DNA of 64,000 bases from an uncultured Prevotella sp. (GCA_934202525.1 CAKPYB010000011.1:1-64000); one strand, 5' to 3'. Positions 1-7,009 are shown, counted from the stretch's first letter. Made by a program: numbers and translations. Notes: generated by a model not told the origin, from the letters alone.

Positions 1-21
1 GTTGCTTTTAAAATTATGGTG

Positions 22-52
22 CAAAGGTAAGAACTTTTACGATAAAGGGCAA
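22..52 (-). promoter_or_regulatory. leftward promoter for a gene beyond the left edge
   Basis: Read on the minus strand, TTG (52-50) is followed after 20 bases by TACCTTTG (29-22). This is the Bacteroidetes sigma-ABfr form. Transcription would run leftward out of the window, so the gene it serves cannot be seen. Confidence 0.55.
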
Positions 53-80
53 GGTATAAATGCGGAGCCGCTTACCAGGA

Positions 81-178
81 GTGTGGCAATAGGTGACAAT
101 AGGTGACAATAAAAATAGCCCTTATTGCCACGCTTAAAATGCTAAATACCAGCGTGTTATCAGAAAGTGTGGTAATAG
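81..178. repeat. cluster of GTGGCAATAGGTGAC-like motifs
   Basis: GTGTGGCAATAGGTGAC starts at 81 and is followed by two exact tandem copies of AGGTGACAAT (91-110). A reverse-strand copy TATTGCCAC lies at 123-131, and a degenerate forward copy TGTGGTAATAGTGAC near 169-182. GTGGCAATA (83-91) and TATTGCCAC (123-131) form a 9-bp inverted repeat. It lies just upstream of the leftward promoter at 22-52, so it could be an operator or a structured leader. No function is established. Confidence 0.5.
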
Positions 179-212
179 TGACATTAATTTAGAGAAAAAA
201 GATTTTTCTTTA

Positions 213-258
213 AATAAAAAAATGACTCGCTTGCAGTTCTAATGGGATGCAAACGAGT
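213..258 (-). terminator. leftward hairpin with T-run
   Basis: ACTCGCTTGCA (225-235) pairs with TGCAAACGAGT (248-258) with one mismatch. On the minus strand the hairpin is followed by a run of Ts (complement of 214-222), as in an intrinsic terminator. It sits only a few bases downstream of the predicted start of the promoter at 269-299. Confidence 0.6.
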
Positions 259-268
259 TCTGTTGCTG

Positions 269-299
269 CAAAGATACAAAGATTCTTTGATAAAACAAA
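269..299 (-). promoter_or_regulatory. leftward promoter directly ahead of a terminator hairpin
   Basis: On the minus strand TTTG (299-296), 19 bases, then TATCTTTG (276-269). The predicted start is near 262, so transcription would enter the 225-258 hairpin at once. The product would be a transcript of about 45 nt, or an attenuated leader for a gene to the left. Confidence 0.6.
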
Positions 300-392
300 C
301 TTTTTGAAAAGAAAAATCACAAAAAGTAGCTTCATTTTATATAATTGAAGGCATTTGCCGAAGGTGAGTCAAGTTTCGCATATGGTTCAAGC

Positions 393-549
393 ACGGGCTG
401 AAGGCCCAAAAGCTCCTAGCCACCACACGCCCTGAACCAACGGTCACCGGCGCGTAGCGGAAAGGTAAAGGGCAGAAGCTCCTAGCCCAGGGCATCACCC
501 TGGGTATCAAGAGGTTGTCCCCCTGCGCCCTGTAAGGGCAAAAGCTTTG
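393..549 (+). repeat. dispersed palindromic repeat cluster (copy A)
   Basis: Three related units occur here: ACGGGCTGAAGGCCCAAAAG followed by CTCCTAGCC (393-420), a GGGCAGAAGCTCCTAG unit followed by the hairpin CCCAGGGCATCACCCTGGG (469-506), and CGCCCTGTAAGGGCAAAAGC (526-545). The same sequence recurs on the opposite strand at 6184-6232. The dyad symmetry and lack of coding capacity fit a non-coding dispersed repeat. Translations of it would give spurious proteins. Confidence 0.7.
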
Positions 550-571
550 AATATATGCTGCTTTATAACCA

Positions 572-596
572 ATTTTATTGGGATTTGCAAGAAACT
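572..596 (+). repeat. 25-bp direct repeat, left copy
   Basis: A 25-base sequence beginning ATTTTATTGGGATTTGCAAG is identical at 572-596 and 1436-1460. The two copies bracket the frameshifted small gene and the YafQ-type toxin-antitoxin pair, so they may mark the edges of an inserted or duplicated module. Confidence 0.75.
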
Positions 597-788
597 ATTT
601 CTCTTTTAAGTCATTTGCCGACTTTTCGAAATCAGCTTTGATTTCATCTAATAGTGGATTCCTGTTTTAGCATAAATGTCAATGCCATCATATTGTTTTG
701 CTCTTTCGAGCATCTCCTCTTTATGTTTTAGGAGTTGTTTAAACTTTCTGATGGTTTCCTCCTTTGTATTGTTCTTTGTTGCTTGCAT
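595..788 (-). pseudogene. frameshifted small protein gene
   Basis: An ATG at 788 is preceded by AAGGAGGT, an unusually good Shine-Dalgarno for this group. The first frame reads 46 residues, starting MQATKNNTKEETIRKF, and stops at 648. If one shifts to the -1 frame near base 665, the reading continues with PLLDEIKADFEKSAN to a stop at 595. The charged, coiled-coil-like character stays the same across the shift, giving an intact product of about 63 residues. I infer a recent frameshift, or a sequencing error. There is no classic slippery heptamer. A promoter lies at 829-859. The protein family is not recognised. Confidence 0.55.
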
Positions 789-828
789 AATAACCTCCTT
801 TTTAATGTTATTGTTATTAATTTGGTGG

Positions 829-859
829 CAAAGATAGGAAAAGTAAATGAGATATACAA
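829..859 (-). promoter_or_regulatory. leftward promoter for the frameshifted small gene
   Basis: Minus strand: TTG (859-857), 20 bases, TATCTTTG (836-829). It is about 40 bases upstream of the ATG at 788. Confidence 0.6.
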
Positions 860-877
860 GAAAAAAGACCCAAAATT

Positions 878-907
878 TTGTGAAACCAATTCTTTTTCGT
901 ACTTTTG
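878..907 (+). promoter_or_regulatory. promoter of the YafQ-type toxin-antitoxin operon
   Basis: TTG (878-880), 19 bases, TACTTTTG (900-907). The predicted start is near 914, with the antitoxin ATG at 932. It diverges from the promoter at 829-859. Confidence 0.65.
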
Positions 908-931
908 CGGTGTAATTAAATTGATAGTGTT

Positions 932-1144
932 ATGGATGCATCATTACAAACAATAAATTTGCAACTTCCTAGTTCCGATATGCAATTTTTGAAGGAATTG
1001 GCTAAAAGAATGGGATGGATTGCTAGCAAAGTGAAGTCTAGCTCTAAAATGTCAGAGTTAGATAAGGCTATTCTCGATGTAAAGAAGGGAAATGTCAAGA
1101 ACTTCGATACATTGGAGGATATGATGAACTATCTGGAGGCTTAG
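932..1144 (+). CDS. antitoxin partner of a YafQ-type toxin
   Basis: A 70-residue acidic protein placed two bases ahead of a clear YafQ-family toxin. Position and size make it the antitoxin, which would bind and neutralise the toxin and repress its own promoter. The N-terminal half (MDASLQTINLQLPSSD) can form the short strand typical of ribbon-helix-helix or similar DNA-binding antitoxins. The C-terminus ends EDMMNYLEA, a likely toxin-wrapping helix. I cannot assign a named antitoxin family. The start follows the promoter at 878-907 closely. An upstream frame running from 735 is unlikely to be real. Confidence 0.8.
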   Translation: MDASLQTINLQLPSSDMQFLKELAKRMGWIASKVKSSSKMSELDKAILDVKKGNVKNFDTLEDMMNYLEA

Positions 1145-1146
1145 TT

Positions 1147-1425
1147 ATGTATAAGTTACAGCTTTCAGGAAGATTTAAAAAATCGTACAAGAAATGTATC
1201 AAACGAGGATACGACAAATCCTTGTTCGAGGAAGTTGTGTCTATTTTGTTGAGAGGAGAACCATTGCCAGCAAAGTATAAGAACCATCCTTTGCATGGAA
1301 ATTATGAAGGATGGAATGATTGTCATATTCTTCCTGATTGGGTTTTGGTATGGAAGTATGATAATCATGAGTTAATCCTATGTTTACTTGATACGGGAAC
1401 CCATTCTGATTTGTTTAAGAAGTAA
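1147..1425 (+). CDS. YafQ-family mRNA interferase toxin
   Basis: The 92-residue protein belongs to the RelE/YafQ branch of type II toxins, ribosome-dependent mRNA endonucleases. The catalytic set known for E. coli YafQ can be read directly: H47, H50, H60, D64, W65, H86 and F90 correspond to the family's histidine cluster, Asp, Trp and final His/Phe. The motif order HPLHGNYEGW, CHILPDW and TGTHSDLF is intact, so the toxin looks active. It starts two bases after the antitoxin stop and is co-transcribed with it. The pair is bracketed by 25-bp direct repeats. Confidence 0.92.
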   Translation: MYKLQLSGRFKKSYKKCIKRGYDKSLFEEVVSILLRGEPLPAKYKNHPLHGNYEGWNDCHILPDWVLVWKYDNHELILCLLDTGTHSDLFKK

Positions 1426-1435
1426 AACAACAACG

Positions 1436-1484
1436 ATTTTATTGGGATTTGCAAGAAACTTTCCGATTTTCTTGCAAATCCCAA
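1436..1484 (+). repeat. 25-bp direct repeat, right copy, extended into a hairpin
   Basis: 1436-1460 repeats 572-596 exactly. Here the sequence is also half of an inverted repeat: TTGGGATTTGCAAGAAA pairs with TTTCTTGCAAATCCCAA across a short central segment. It lies downstream of the toxin and may end its transcript. The right arm contains the TTG of the next promoter. Confidence 0.7.
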
Positions 1485-1502
1485 TTCTTTTTATTACTTT
1501 TG
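1472..1502 (+). promoter_or_regulatory. promoter of the 1509-1859 structured RNA candidate
   Basis: TTG (1472-1474), 20 bases, TACTTTTG (1495-1502). The predicted start is near 1509. No convincing reading frame follows for several hundred bases, so the product is probably non-coding. Confidence 0.6.
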
Positions 1503-1508
1503 CAGTTG

Positions 1509-1859
1509 TCTTGCTGTGGATGGCTGGCGATGAGTCGCCGGCTAGGTAAAAGTCCATGGCTTGGCCTATTTTAATAAGAAAGACGTGTACTACGTTTTCT
1601 TCTGACCTATTGAAACCTAGGAAATTTCAAAAGAGGCATTCAGATGAAGACAGCGGTAGGCGCCTTCGCTTTATGTGTGTATGTACACAGGCATAGGTGT
1701 GCCCTTTCCATTCGTTTGGATAGGGTACATCCTGTGCTATTATATATGCAAGTTTGGCGTAGGTTTCTGTTGCTTCTTATTCTTGTTGCCAAAGGTTTTC
1801 CTAGGACCTCAATAGGCAAGGGTAATGCGAGTGATTGATTCCTACGCTTTTCTTTTTAT
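1509..1859 (+). ncRNA. candidate structured non-coding RNA (~350 nt)
   Basis: The stretch has a promoter, a T-rich end (1848-1859) and dense complementarity. A long-range helix is formed by CCTATTGA (1606-1613) with TCAATAGG (1809-1816), directly stacked on CCTAGGAAA (1616-1624) with TTTCCTAGG (1797-1805). Local hairpins include GGCTGGCGA/TCGCCGGCT near 1523-1544, AAGAAAGACGT/ACGTTTTCTT (1577-1600), AGCG/CGCT near 1652-1670, CCCTTTCCA/TGGATAGGG (1702-1725), and CACAGG (1686-1691) with CCTGTG (1731-1736). GCGTAGG (1757-1763) pairs with CCTACGC (1841-1847) just before the T-run. It lacks the RNase P GGAAAGTCC core, tmRNA ends and group II intron domain V, so I do not assign it. It might also be a long leader of the surface-protein gene at 2212. 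Confidence 0.5.
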
Positions 1860-1860
1860 T

Positions 1861-2211
1861 ATAGCCATTACAAACACGAACAATCTTCTCTGCTTAGGGA
1901 ATCGGTGGAGCATATTTATAGGGCTAAGAGACACCGATATGGCAAAGAAAATAGATTTGCAAGCTTTGCACCAGCAGATAAATGAACTTCAGATTGATAA
2001 AGATTTGAACAGGGGAAAGCTGCACCCTCTTTCGGAGAAATTCACTATATTTGCAACATGAAGGAAATATAGTAACTATACCAAGGATAGAGTTAGCCCT
2101 GATTATCATCGGGGGGCATCCATATTTATCTTCTTAATAAACCTCTTGTATTTTTTGGAGTGAACTTAACAATAAGCAGACAAATTTAAATAACAATTAT
2201 AATATTAATTT
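1861..2211 (+). other. leader region of the surface-protein gene, no certain gene
   Basis: About 350 bases without a convincing gene. A 40-codon frame begins at ATG 1939 (MAKKIDLQALHQQINELQID) and stops at 2061. It lacks a recognisable homologue or ribosome site, and I leave it unannotated. ATCGGTG (near 1893) pairs with CACCGAT (1932-1938). TATATTTG near 2047-2054 resembles a -7 element without a clear -33. CCCTGAT-TATC-ATCGGGG (2097-2114) is a hairpin in the probable 5' leader of the downstream gene. Confidence 0.4.
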
Positions 2212-5200
2212 ATGAAAAAATTTACCAATCAATTCAATGGGTCGCATGCCGACCGTATTAACAATGGGGGAGGTAGGTTCCGAAGGATCGCTCTGTTCCC
2301 ATTGATGTTGTTCATGTTGTTGCTTGTGCCTACCAGTATGATGGCGCAGACAGATTACGACAACACAGTTACCTTCACAGCCTTAGAGGGTAATCCTTTG
2401 GGCATATCTGATGCAGAAAGTTACCATAAACTCTTTGATGGTCAAAAGAAAGAAGGCAATTCCACCAAGTGGTGCTGCAATTTCTATAGCAGTGCCTATG
2501 TCATCTTCAAAGCCAGCAAGGCAGGAATTCCTGTGGGCTACACTATCACTACAGGCAACGACAACTCCAATTGGAATGGTCGTAACCCTAAGTCGTGGAA
2601 GCTCTATGGTAACAATGAAGGTCAAAATGGCAATTGGACGCTGATTCAGGAGGTGAACAACGATACGAAGCTTCAGGATGTGAACTGTACTTCTTACGAC
2701 TTCACCTGCGAGAAGGGAAAAACATCTTATCAATATTTCAAATGGGAAATATCGGCTATTCAAAGCGGAGACGTGTTGCAAGTAGGCGAATTCGAACTCA
2801 AACTCCAAACTTGTACGCACACAAATACTGATGGTTCGTCTGCACTTGGCGATCCAATAGAAAACGTAGAAGCTACTTGCACCGAGCATGGCTATACCAC
2901 ATACAAATGCTCTATTTGCCACTCAACAGTAAAAGAATATAAGACTGATGAGCTAAAGAAGCATACACTCACTCACCATGAAGCTACAGATGCGATAAAG
3001 GAACACTGGCTGTGTAATGTATGCCACAAATACTTTAGCGATGCGGATGCCACTCAAGAGGTAAGTTATGCCAGCCTTTTATATAAGGGTTACGCCGTGT
3101 TTGACGGAAGCACAAGAACGCTTACATTCAGATATGGTCCTTCCAAGCCCGAAGGAGCTTATGACTTGAACGAAGGCACTAATTCCCCTGCGTGGGAGAA
3201 ACAACGAGCCAATATCGAAAAGGTAGTCTTTGATGCCTCGTTTGCTACTGCAAGGCCAACGAGTTGTTATAAATGGTTCTGGGCTTTTAATAACTTGGCA
3301 CAAATTGAAGGTATTGAATATCTTAATACCGAAAAAGTAACCAACATGGACTGGATGTTCTCTGGCTACTCTAATCTTCCCTCGCTCGACCTCTCTAACT
3401 TCGATACTCGGAACGTGACAAGTATGAGAGGTATGTTCAATGCCTGTAAAGGTATTGGCTCGCTCGACCTCTCTAACTTCAATACTCAGAACGTGACAGA
3501 TATGTGCTGTATGTTCTGGACGTGCTCTGAGCTTACCTCACTCGACCTCACTAACTTCGATACTCAGAACGTAAAAGATATGAGTGCTATGTTCATAGAT
3601 TGCTCTAATCTTACAACCATCTATGTTGGCGACAAATTTGTCACAACAAACGTAAGTAATGGATCTAATATGTTCGCTGGCTGCGAAAAACTCAAAAACT
3701 ATGACAGAAGCAAGACAAACCACAACTATGCCAACTGCGGCACGGATGGTTACTTTACTCCTGGATGTGGGTATGCCGAGTTTGATAATGCCACTGAAAC
3801 TCTTACATTCCGTTACAAGGGAGTCAAGCCTGAAGGAGCTTATGATTTGAATGAAGGTGAGGGACGACCAGCGTGGATAAATCAATCCGACAATATTAAA
3901 AAGGTTGTCTTTGATACCTCGTTTGCTATGGCAAGACCAACGAGTTGCTATTGGTGGTTTGCAGGGTGTAAGAATCTGACCGAAATAGAAGGTGTAGAGA
4001 ACTTGAATACTCGGAATGTGACAAGTATGAGAAATATGTTCGATGCCTGCTCTAATATTGAATCGCTCGATCTCTCTAATTTCGATACTCAGAACGTGAT
4101 ATATATGAACTATATGTTCTATGGTTGCTCTAAACTTACCTCGCTCAATCTCTCTAAGTTCAATAATCAGAAGGTAACAGGTATGATCTCTATGTTTGAG
4201 GGTTGCTCTGGTCTAAAATCGCTCAACCTCTCTAAGTTCAATACACAGAGCGTGACTAATATGAGCAATATGTTCTATGGCTGCTCAGGTCTTACCTCGC
4301 TCGACCTCTCCAACTTCAATACTCAGAATGTGGAATATATGGGCTCTATGTTCAAAGGCTGTACTGGTCTTACCTCGCTCAACCTCTCTATGTTCAATAC
4401 ACAGAACGTGACGAATATGGGCTGGATGTTCATGGGCTGCTCAGGTCTTACCTCGCTCGACCTCTCTAACTTCGATACTCAGAACGTGAAACATATGAGC
4501 GATATGTTCTCTGGCTGCTCAGCACTTACCTCGCTCGACCTCTCTATGTTCAATACTCAGAATGTGGAGTATATGAGCTGTATGTTCATGGGCTGCTCAG
4601 GTCTTACCTCGCTCGACCTCTCTAAGTTTGATACTCAGAAATTGCAAGGTATGAGCGGTATGTTCTCTGGATGTTCAGGTCTTACTTCACTCGACCTCTC
4701 TAAGTTCGATACCCAGAATGTTTTTGATATGATGTCTGTGTTTGAGAACTGCTCAGGTCTTACCTCGCTCGACCTCTCTAACTTCAATACTCAGAATGTG
4801 GAATTTATGCTCTCTATGTTCAAAGGCTGCTCAGGTCTTACCTCGCTCGACCTCTCTAATTTCGATACTAAGAAAGTGGAGCGTATGAGCGATATGTTCT
4901 CTGGTTGCTCTAGTCTTACAACAATCTATGCCAGCGATAAGTTTGTAATAACAGAACATAGTTATGGAATTGCTATGTTCTCTGGCTGCACCTTGCTCAA
5001 GGGAGTAATAGCTTATGGTGAGGATAAGACCGACCACACTTACGCCAACTACAAGACTGGCTACTTCAGCAAGCTGGTAGGTAAGAATGGCGACGAAAAG
5101 ATTGGAGCATCAGGAGAAACTCTTACAGCAGCGAGTCTTGCTCTTGACGATGAAAAGGACTTCGTGGCTTACGAACCATTCACAGCTACAACAGCTACTT

Positions 5201-5823
5201 ACAACCGCGAAATGAAGGCTGGCACCGCATGGGCTACGCTCTGCTTGCCTTTCGATGTATCGCTTGCAGATAAGAACTTCCGTGCCTTCAAGCTTCTTTC
5301 GGCTAACGAGAGTACAAGCACCATTCAGCTCGAAGAGATTGAGACAAGCATCGCAGCTGGAACTCCTGTTATCATCAAGATGAACAACGGTGAGACCACT
5401 CTCAGCATCTCTGAAGCCAACAAGGAGATTGCGCAAAAGGTAGTATCTGCTGCTGATGGTAACTATCAGCTCCAGGGCATCTATACCCAAAAGGTGTTCG
5501 ACAAGGATACTGACAACAACTGCTACATCGTGAAGGGCGACAAACTGATGAACCCTACCAAGTTGTTGGAGAACACAAGCACAACACAAGTGGGCAGCAT
5601 GCCTTTCCGTGCTTACATGGTAGACAACACTTCATCATCTGCTGGTGCTAAGATGTTCAGCATCGCCATCGGTGACAACACAACAGCCATCGACAGCCTC
5701 AACACCATTGCAGACGATAAGGCTGTATATTATGACCTGCAGGGCAATCGCCTCAGCGCTCCTCAGAAGGGCATCAACATCGTGAAGCGTGGCAGCAAGA
5801 CAATGAAAGTTATCATCAAATAA
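2212..5823 (+). CDS. BspA-like leucine-rich-repeat surface protein
   Basis: A 1203-residue exported protein. A long basic N-region precedes a hydrophobic signal segment ending MMAQ near residue 46. Residues about 50-200 resemble a discoidin (F5/8 type C) carbohydrate-binding fold (YFKWEISAIQSG). A cysteine-pair segment follows at about 200-290 (CSICHST, CNVCHKY). Then come two LRR blocks of the BspA/DUF285 type, each introduced by the same cap (TLTFRY...PEGAYDLNEG): about 4 repeats, then about 12, each near 24 residues with consensus LDLSNFDTQNV..M..MF.GCSGLTS. The last 100 residues end in YYDLQGN...KGINIVK, resembling a type IX secretion sorting domain. BspA proteins mediate adhesion; that role here is inferred. 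The repeats are nearly identical at DNA level (72 bp), so copy number may vary. Confidence 0.9.
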   Translation: MKKFTNQFNGSHADRINNGGGRFRRIALFPLMLFMLLLVPTSMMAQTDYDNTVTFTALEGNPLGISDAESYHKLFDGQKKEGNSTKWCCNFYSSAYVIFKASKAGIPVGYTITTGNDNSNWNGRNPKSWKLYGNNEGQNGNWTLIQEVNNDTKLQDVNCTSYDFTCEKGKTSYQYFKWEISAIQSGDVLQVGEFELKLQTCTHTNTDGSSALGDPIENVEATCTEHGYTTYKCSICHSTVKEYKTDELKKHTLTHHEATDAIKEHWLCNVCHKYFSDADATQEVSYASLLYKGYAVFDGSTRTLTFRYGPSKPEGAYDLNEGTNSPAWEKQRANIEKVVFDASFATARPTSCYKWFWAFNNLAQIEGIEYLNTEKVTNMDWMFSGYSNLPSLDLSNFDTRNVTSMRGMFNACKGIGSLDLSNFNTQNVTDMCCMFWTCSELTSLDLTNFDTQNVKDMSAMFIDCSNLTTIYVGDKFVTTNVSNGSNMFAGCEKLKNYDRSKTNHNYANCGTDGYFTPGCGYAEFDNATETLTFRYKGVKPEGAYDLNEGEGRPAWINQSDNIKKVVFDTSFAMARPTSCYWWFAGCKNLTEIEGVENLNTRNVTSMRNMFDACSNIESLDLSNFDTQNVIYMNYMFYGCSKLTSLNLSKFNNQKVTGMISMFEGCSGLKSLNLSKFNTQSVTNMSNMFYGCSGLTSLDLSNFNTQNVEYMGSMFKGCTGLTSLNLSMFNTQNVTNMGWMFMGCSGLTSLDLSNFDTQNVKHMSDMFSGCSALTSLDLSMFNTQNVEYMSCMFMGCSGLTSLDLSKFDTQKLQGMSGMFSGCSGLTSLDLSKFDTQNVFDMMSVFENCSGLTSLDLSNFNTQNVEFMLSMFKGCSGLTSLDLSNFDTKKVERMSDMFSGCSSLTTIYASDKFVITEHSYGIAMFSGCTLLKGVIAYGEDKTDHTYANYKTGYFSKLVGKNGDEKIGASGETLTAASLALDDEKDFVAYEPFTATTATYNREMKAGTAWATLCLPFDVSLADKNFRAFKLLSANESTSTIQLEEIETSIAAGTPVIIKMNNGETTLSISEANKEIAQKVVSAADGNYQLQGIYTQKVFDKDTDNNCYIVKGDKLMNPTKLLENTSTTQVGSMPFRAYMVDNTSSSAGAKMFSIAIGDNTTAIDSLNTIADDKAVYYDLQGNRLSAPQKGINIVKRGSKTMKVIIK

Positions 5824-5838
5824 AAAGAACTGAGAATT

Positions 5839-6000
5839 ATGAAAAAGAAAGAATATATAAAGCCAGAACTGAATGTCTACCAAATGGAGACTACATCTAT
5901 CCTCGCTGACTCTGAAATAGTGAAAGCAAAGGAAGAGGATTATAGCGAAGAATCGGTTAGTGACTATCGCGATTCAAGTGGCAGCATTTGGGCAGACTAA
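5839..6000 (+). CDS. 53-residue peptide downstream of the BspA-like protein
   Basis: ATG at 5839 opens a 53-residue frame, 15 bases after the surface-protein stop and ahead of a strong terminator, so it is probably co-transcribed. It begins MKKKEYIKPELNVYQMET, continues with ILADSEIV and a very acidic serine-rich stretch, and ends SSGSIWAD. The 'MKKxYIxPxxxV...LA.S' layout is common in small Bacteroidetes peptides of unknown role. The tail resembles that of the separate 38-residue peptide at 39637-39753 (GGEIWYN). No signal peptide is present. Function unknown; a peptide precursor is possible. Confidence 0.7.
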   Translation: MKKKEYIKPELNVYQMETTSILADSEIVKAKEEDYSEESVSDYRDSSGSIWAD

Positions 6001-6024
6001 AAAGCCTCACCTTCAATAATAATG

Positions 6025-6057
6025 ATACCCCATGGCATGGGTGCCATGGGGTATTTT
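6025..6057 (+). terminator. terminator after the surface-protein operon
   Basis: A perfect 13-bp stem ATACCCCATGGCA (6025-6037) / TGCCATGGGGTAT (6042-6054), loop TGGG, followed by TTTT. Confidence 0.85.
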
Positions 6058-6183
6058 CGTCGTTTCGATGCGATAAGGTTTTATGTGGGTTATCATTCGG
6101 ATAGGGATAGTGCCGTGGTTCAGGTATTGGACACCACCTATGAGGATGGCTTGGTAACTTATCATCTCGGTGCTGACTGCGAG

Positions 6184-6232
6184 TGTACCCAGGGGGCTGC
6201 CCTGAGCTAAGAGCTTTTGGGCTTTCAGCCCG
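6184..6232 (-). repeat. dispersed palindromic repeat (copy B, inverted relative to copy A)
   Basis: Read on the minus strand: ACGGGCTGAAAGCCCAAAAG, CTCTTAGC, then CAGGGCAGCCCCCTGGGTA. This matches the units at 393-508 closely but with the first and second units merged. The rest of the gap 6058-6261 holds nothing else I can name. Confidence 0.7.
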
Positions 6233-6261
6233 TTTCATCCATACAGTTAGAGCTCTTTCCT

Positions 6262-6591
6262 TTATAGTTTTCTTTTGAATTGTCTAATCAGATATCTAGG
6301 GCTTCTTCTCATATCCCATAAATCTACGAAAATGACGAGGTCGTTGGCTTCGTCGTAGCGATAGATAATCTTCCAATTCTCCTTGATAATCGCACTATGG
6401 TAAGGGCGGTGGAATCGCTTAAGCAATGGCTCTCTGGGTGAAGAAAGAGGATGATGCATCAGGCGATGCTTGATGTCTTTATATTCTTTATGGAATCGCT
6501 TTACTGTAGTTTTACCGAATTCTATCAATCCATAGTCGATAACAGTCTTTAATTCCTTTTTGAAATAAAGTGTTAATCTTATGCTAGCCAT
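6262..6591 (-). CDS. RelE/ParE-superfamily toxin
   Basis: A 109-residue basic protein with the RelE/ParE fold pattern: an N-terminal helix pair (MASIRLTLYFKKELKTVIDYG), a central strand YHSAIIKENWKIIYRYDE, and the terminal strand VIFVDLWDMRRSP. Its start overlaps the upstream antitoxin by 13 bases. It is a paralogue of the toxin at 46186-46506, sharing the D.WDMR..P ending and the same overlap. RelE-type cleavage versus ParE-type gyrase inhibition cannot be told from sequence. Translational coupling through the overlap is likely. Confidence 0.85.
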   Translation of the reverse strand: MASIRLTLYFKKELKTVIDYGLIEFGKTTVKRFHKEYKDIKHRLMHHPLSSPREPLLKRFHRPYHSAIIKENWKIIYRYDEANDLVIFVDLWDMRRSPRYLIRQFKRKL

Positions 6592-6863
6592 GGATATTGT
6601 GCAATTAGTTCTTTTTCAAATTCTTCTGCATCAATATATTGCCCATTCTCATACTCCGCCTCAATAGCTTCAATCCTAGCCACGGCTTCTTCTTCATTAG
6701 CCGGATGCCAGCCCACAGGAATCTTATTCCAGTCAATATCTTCTTCTGCACATTCATCCTCGGGAAGTGCTATGGCGGCATTTCCGTGATAGGCTGGTGC
6801 TGGCTCTGCTGCGAAAGCTGCATCTTTCTGCTCTTCTGGCAATGTATATCTTTTCTCTTTCAT
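6579..6863 (-). CDS. acidic antitoxin of the ParE/RelE pair
   Basis: A 94-residue, strongly acidic protein. I place the start at ATG 6863 (MKEKRYTLPEEQKD) because the promoter at 6888-6918 would initiate just downstream of any longer upstream frame. The N-terminus MKEK.Y and the C-terminus (FEKELIAQYPWLA) match the antitoxin at 45905-46198 (MKEKKY ... RLYQDFPWLK), although the middles diverge. The middle is rich in Asp/Glu (EDECAEEDIDW). No classic DNA-binding domain is visible. It would neutralise the overlapping toxin. Confidence 0.8.
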   Translation of the reverse strand: MKEKRYTLPEEQKDAAFAAEPAPAYHGNAAIALPEDECAEEDIDWNKIPVGWHPANEEEAVARIEAIEAEYENGQYIDAEEFEKELIAQYPWLA

Positions 6864-6887
6864 AAGCTTGCGTATTTTAATCTGCTG

Positions 6888-6918
6888 CAAATATACGGCT
6901 TTTATCTGAATGATGCAA
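6888..6918 (-). promoter_or_regulatory. promoter of the 6863 toxin-antitoxin operon
   Basis: Minus strand: TTG (6918-6916), 20 bases, TATATTTG (6895-6888). The predicted start is near 6881, about 18 bases ahead of the antitoxin ATG. Confidence 0.7.
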
Positions 6919-6931
6919 GAAAAAAAAGAAA

Positions 6932-6965
6932 AAAGCTTTGAAAATGAGATAGTTTTCAAAGCTTT
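6932..6965 (-). terminator. bidirectional-type terminator after the ATPase gene
   Basis: A 13-bp perfect stem AAAGCTTTGAAAA (6932-6944) / TTTTCAAAGCTTT (6953-6965). T-runs follow on both strands. It lies 44 bases past the ATPase stop. Confidence 0.8.
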
Positions 6966-7009
6966 TTCCTTTTTCTGTACGTATTGCTTAAAGTATAGTT
7001 ATACCATTG

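Noticed and set aside
660..672. Programmed ribosomal frameshift in the small gene at 595-788
   Set aside because: The site CTAAAAC is not an X-XXY-YYZ heptamer and no downstream stem was found; a mutation or sequencing error is simpler.
1509..1859. RNase P RNA, tmRNA or group II intron
   Set aside because: The invariant GGAAAGTCC region, tmRNA GGGGCTGA/TCGAC ends and intron domain V sequence are not present; AAAAGTCCATGG is only a superficial match to the RNase P core.
1644..2061. Two frames (64 and 78 codons) inside and after the structured RNA candidate
   Set aside because: Cys/Leu/Arg-rich with no recognisable motif; the pairing pattern and T-run explain the sequence better. A 40-codon frame from 1939 remains possible but unsupported.
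5957..6238. 93-codon minus-strand frame
   Set aside because: It is a translation of the dispersed palindromic repeat and the terminator region and runs antisense to the end of the 53-residue peptide gene.
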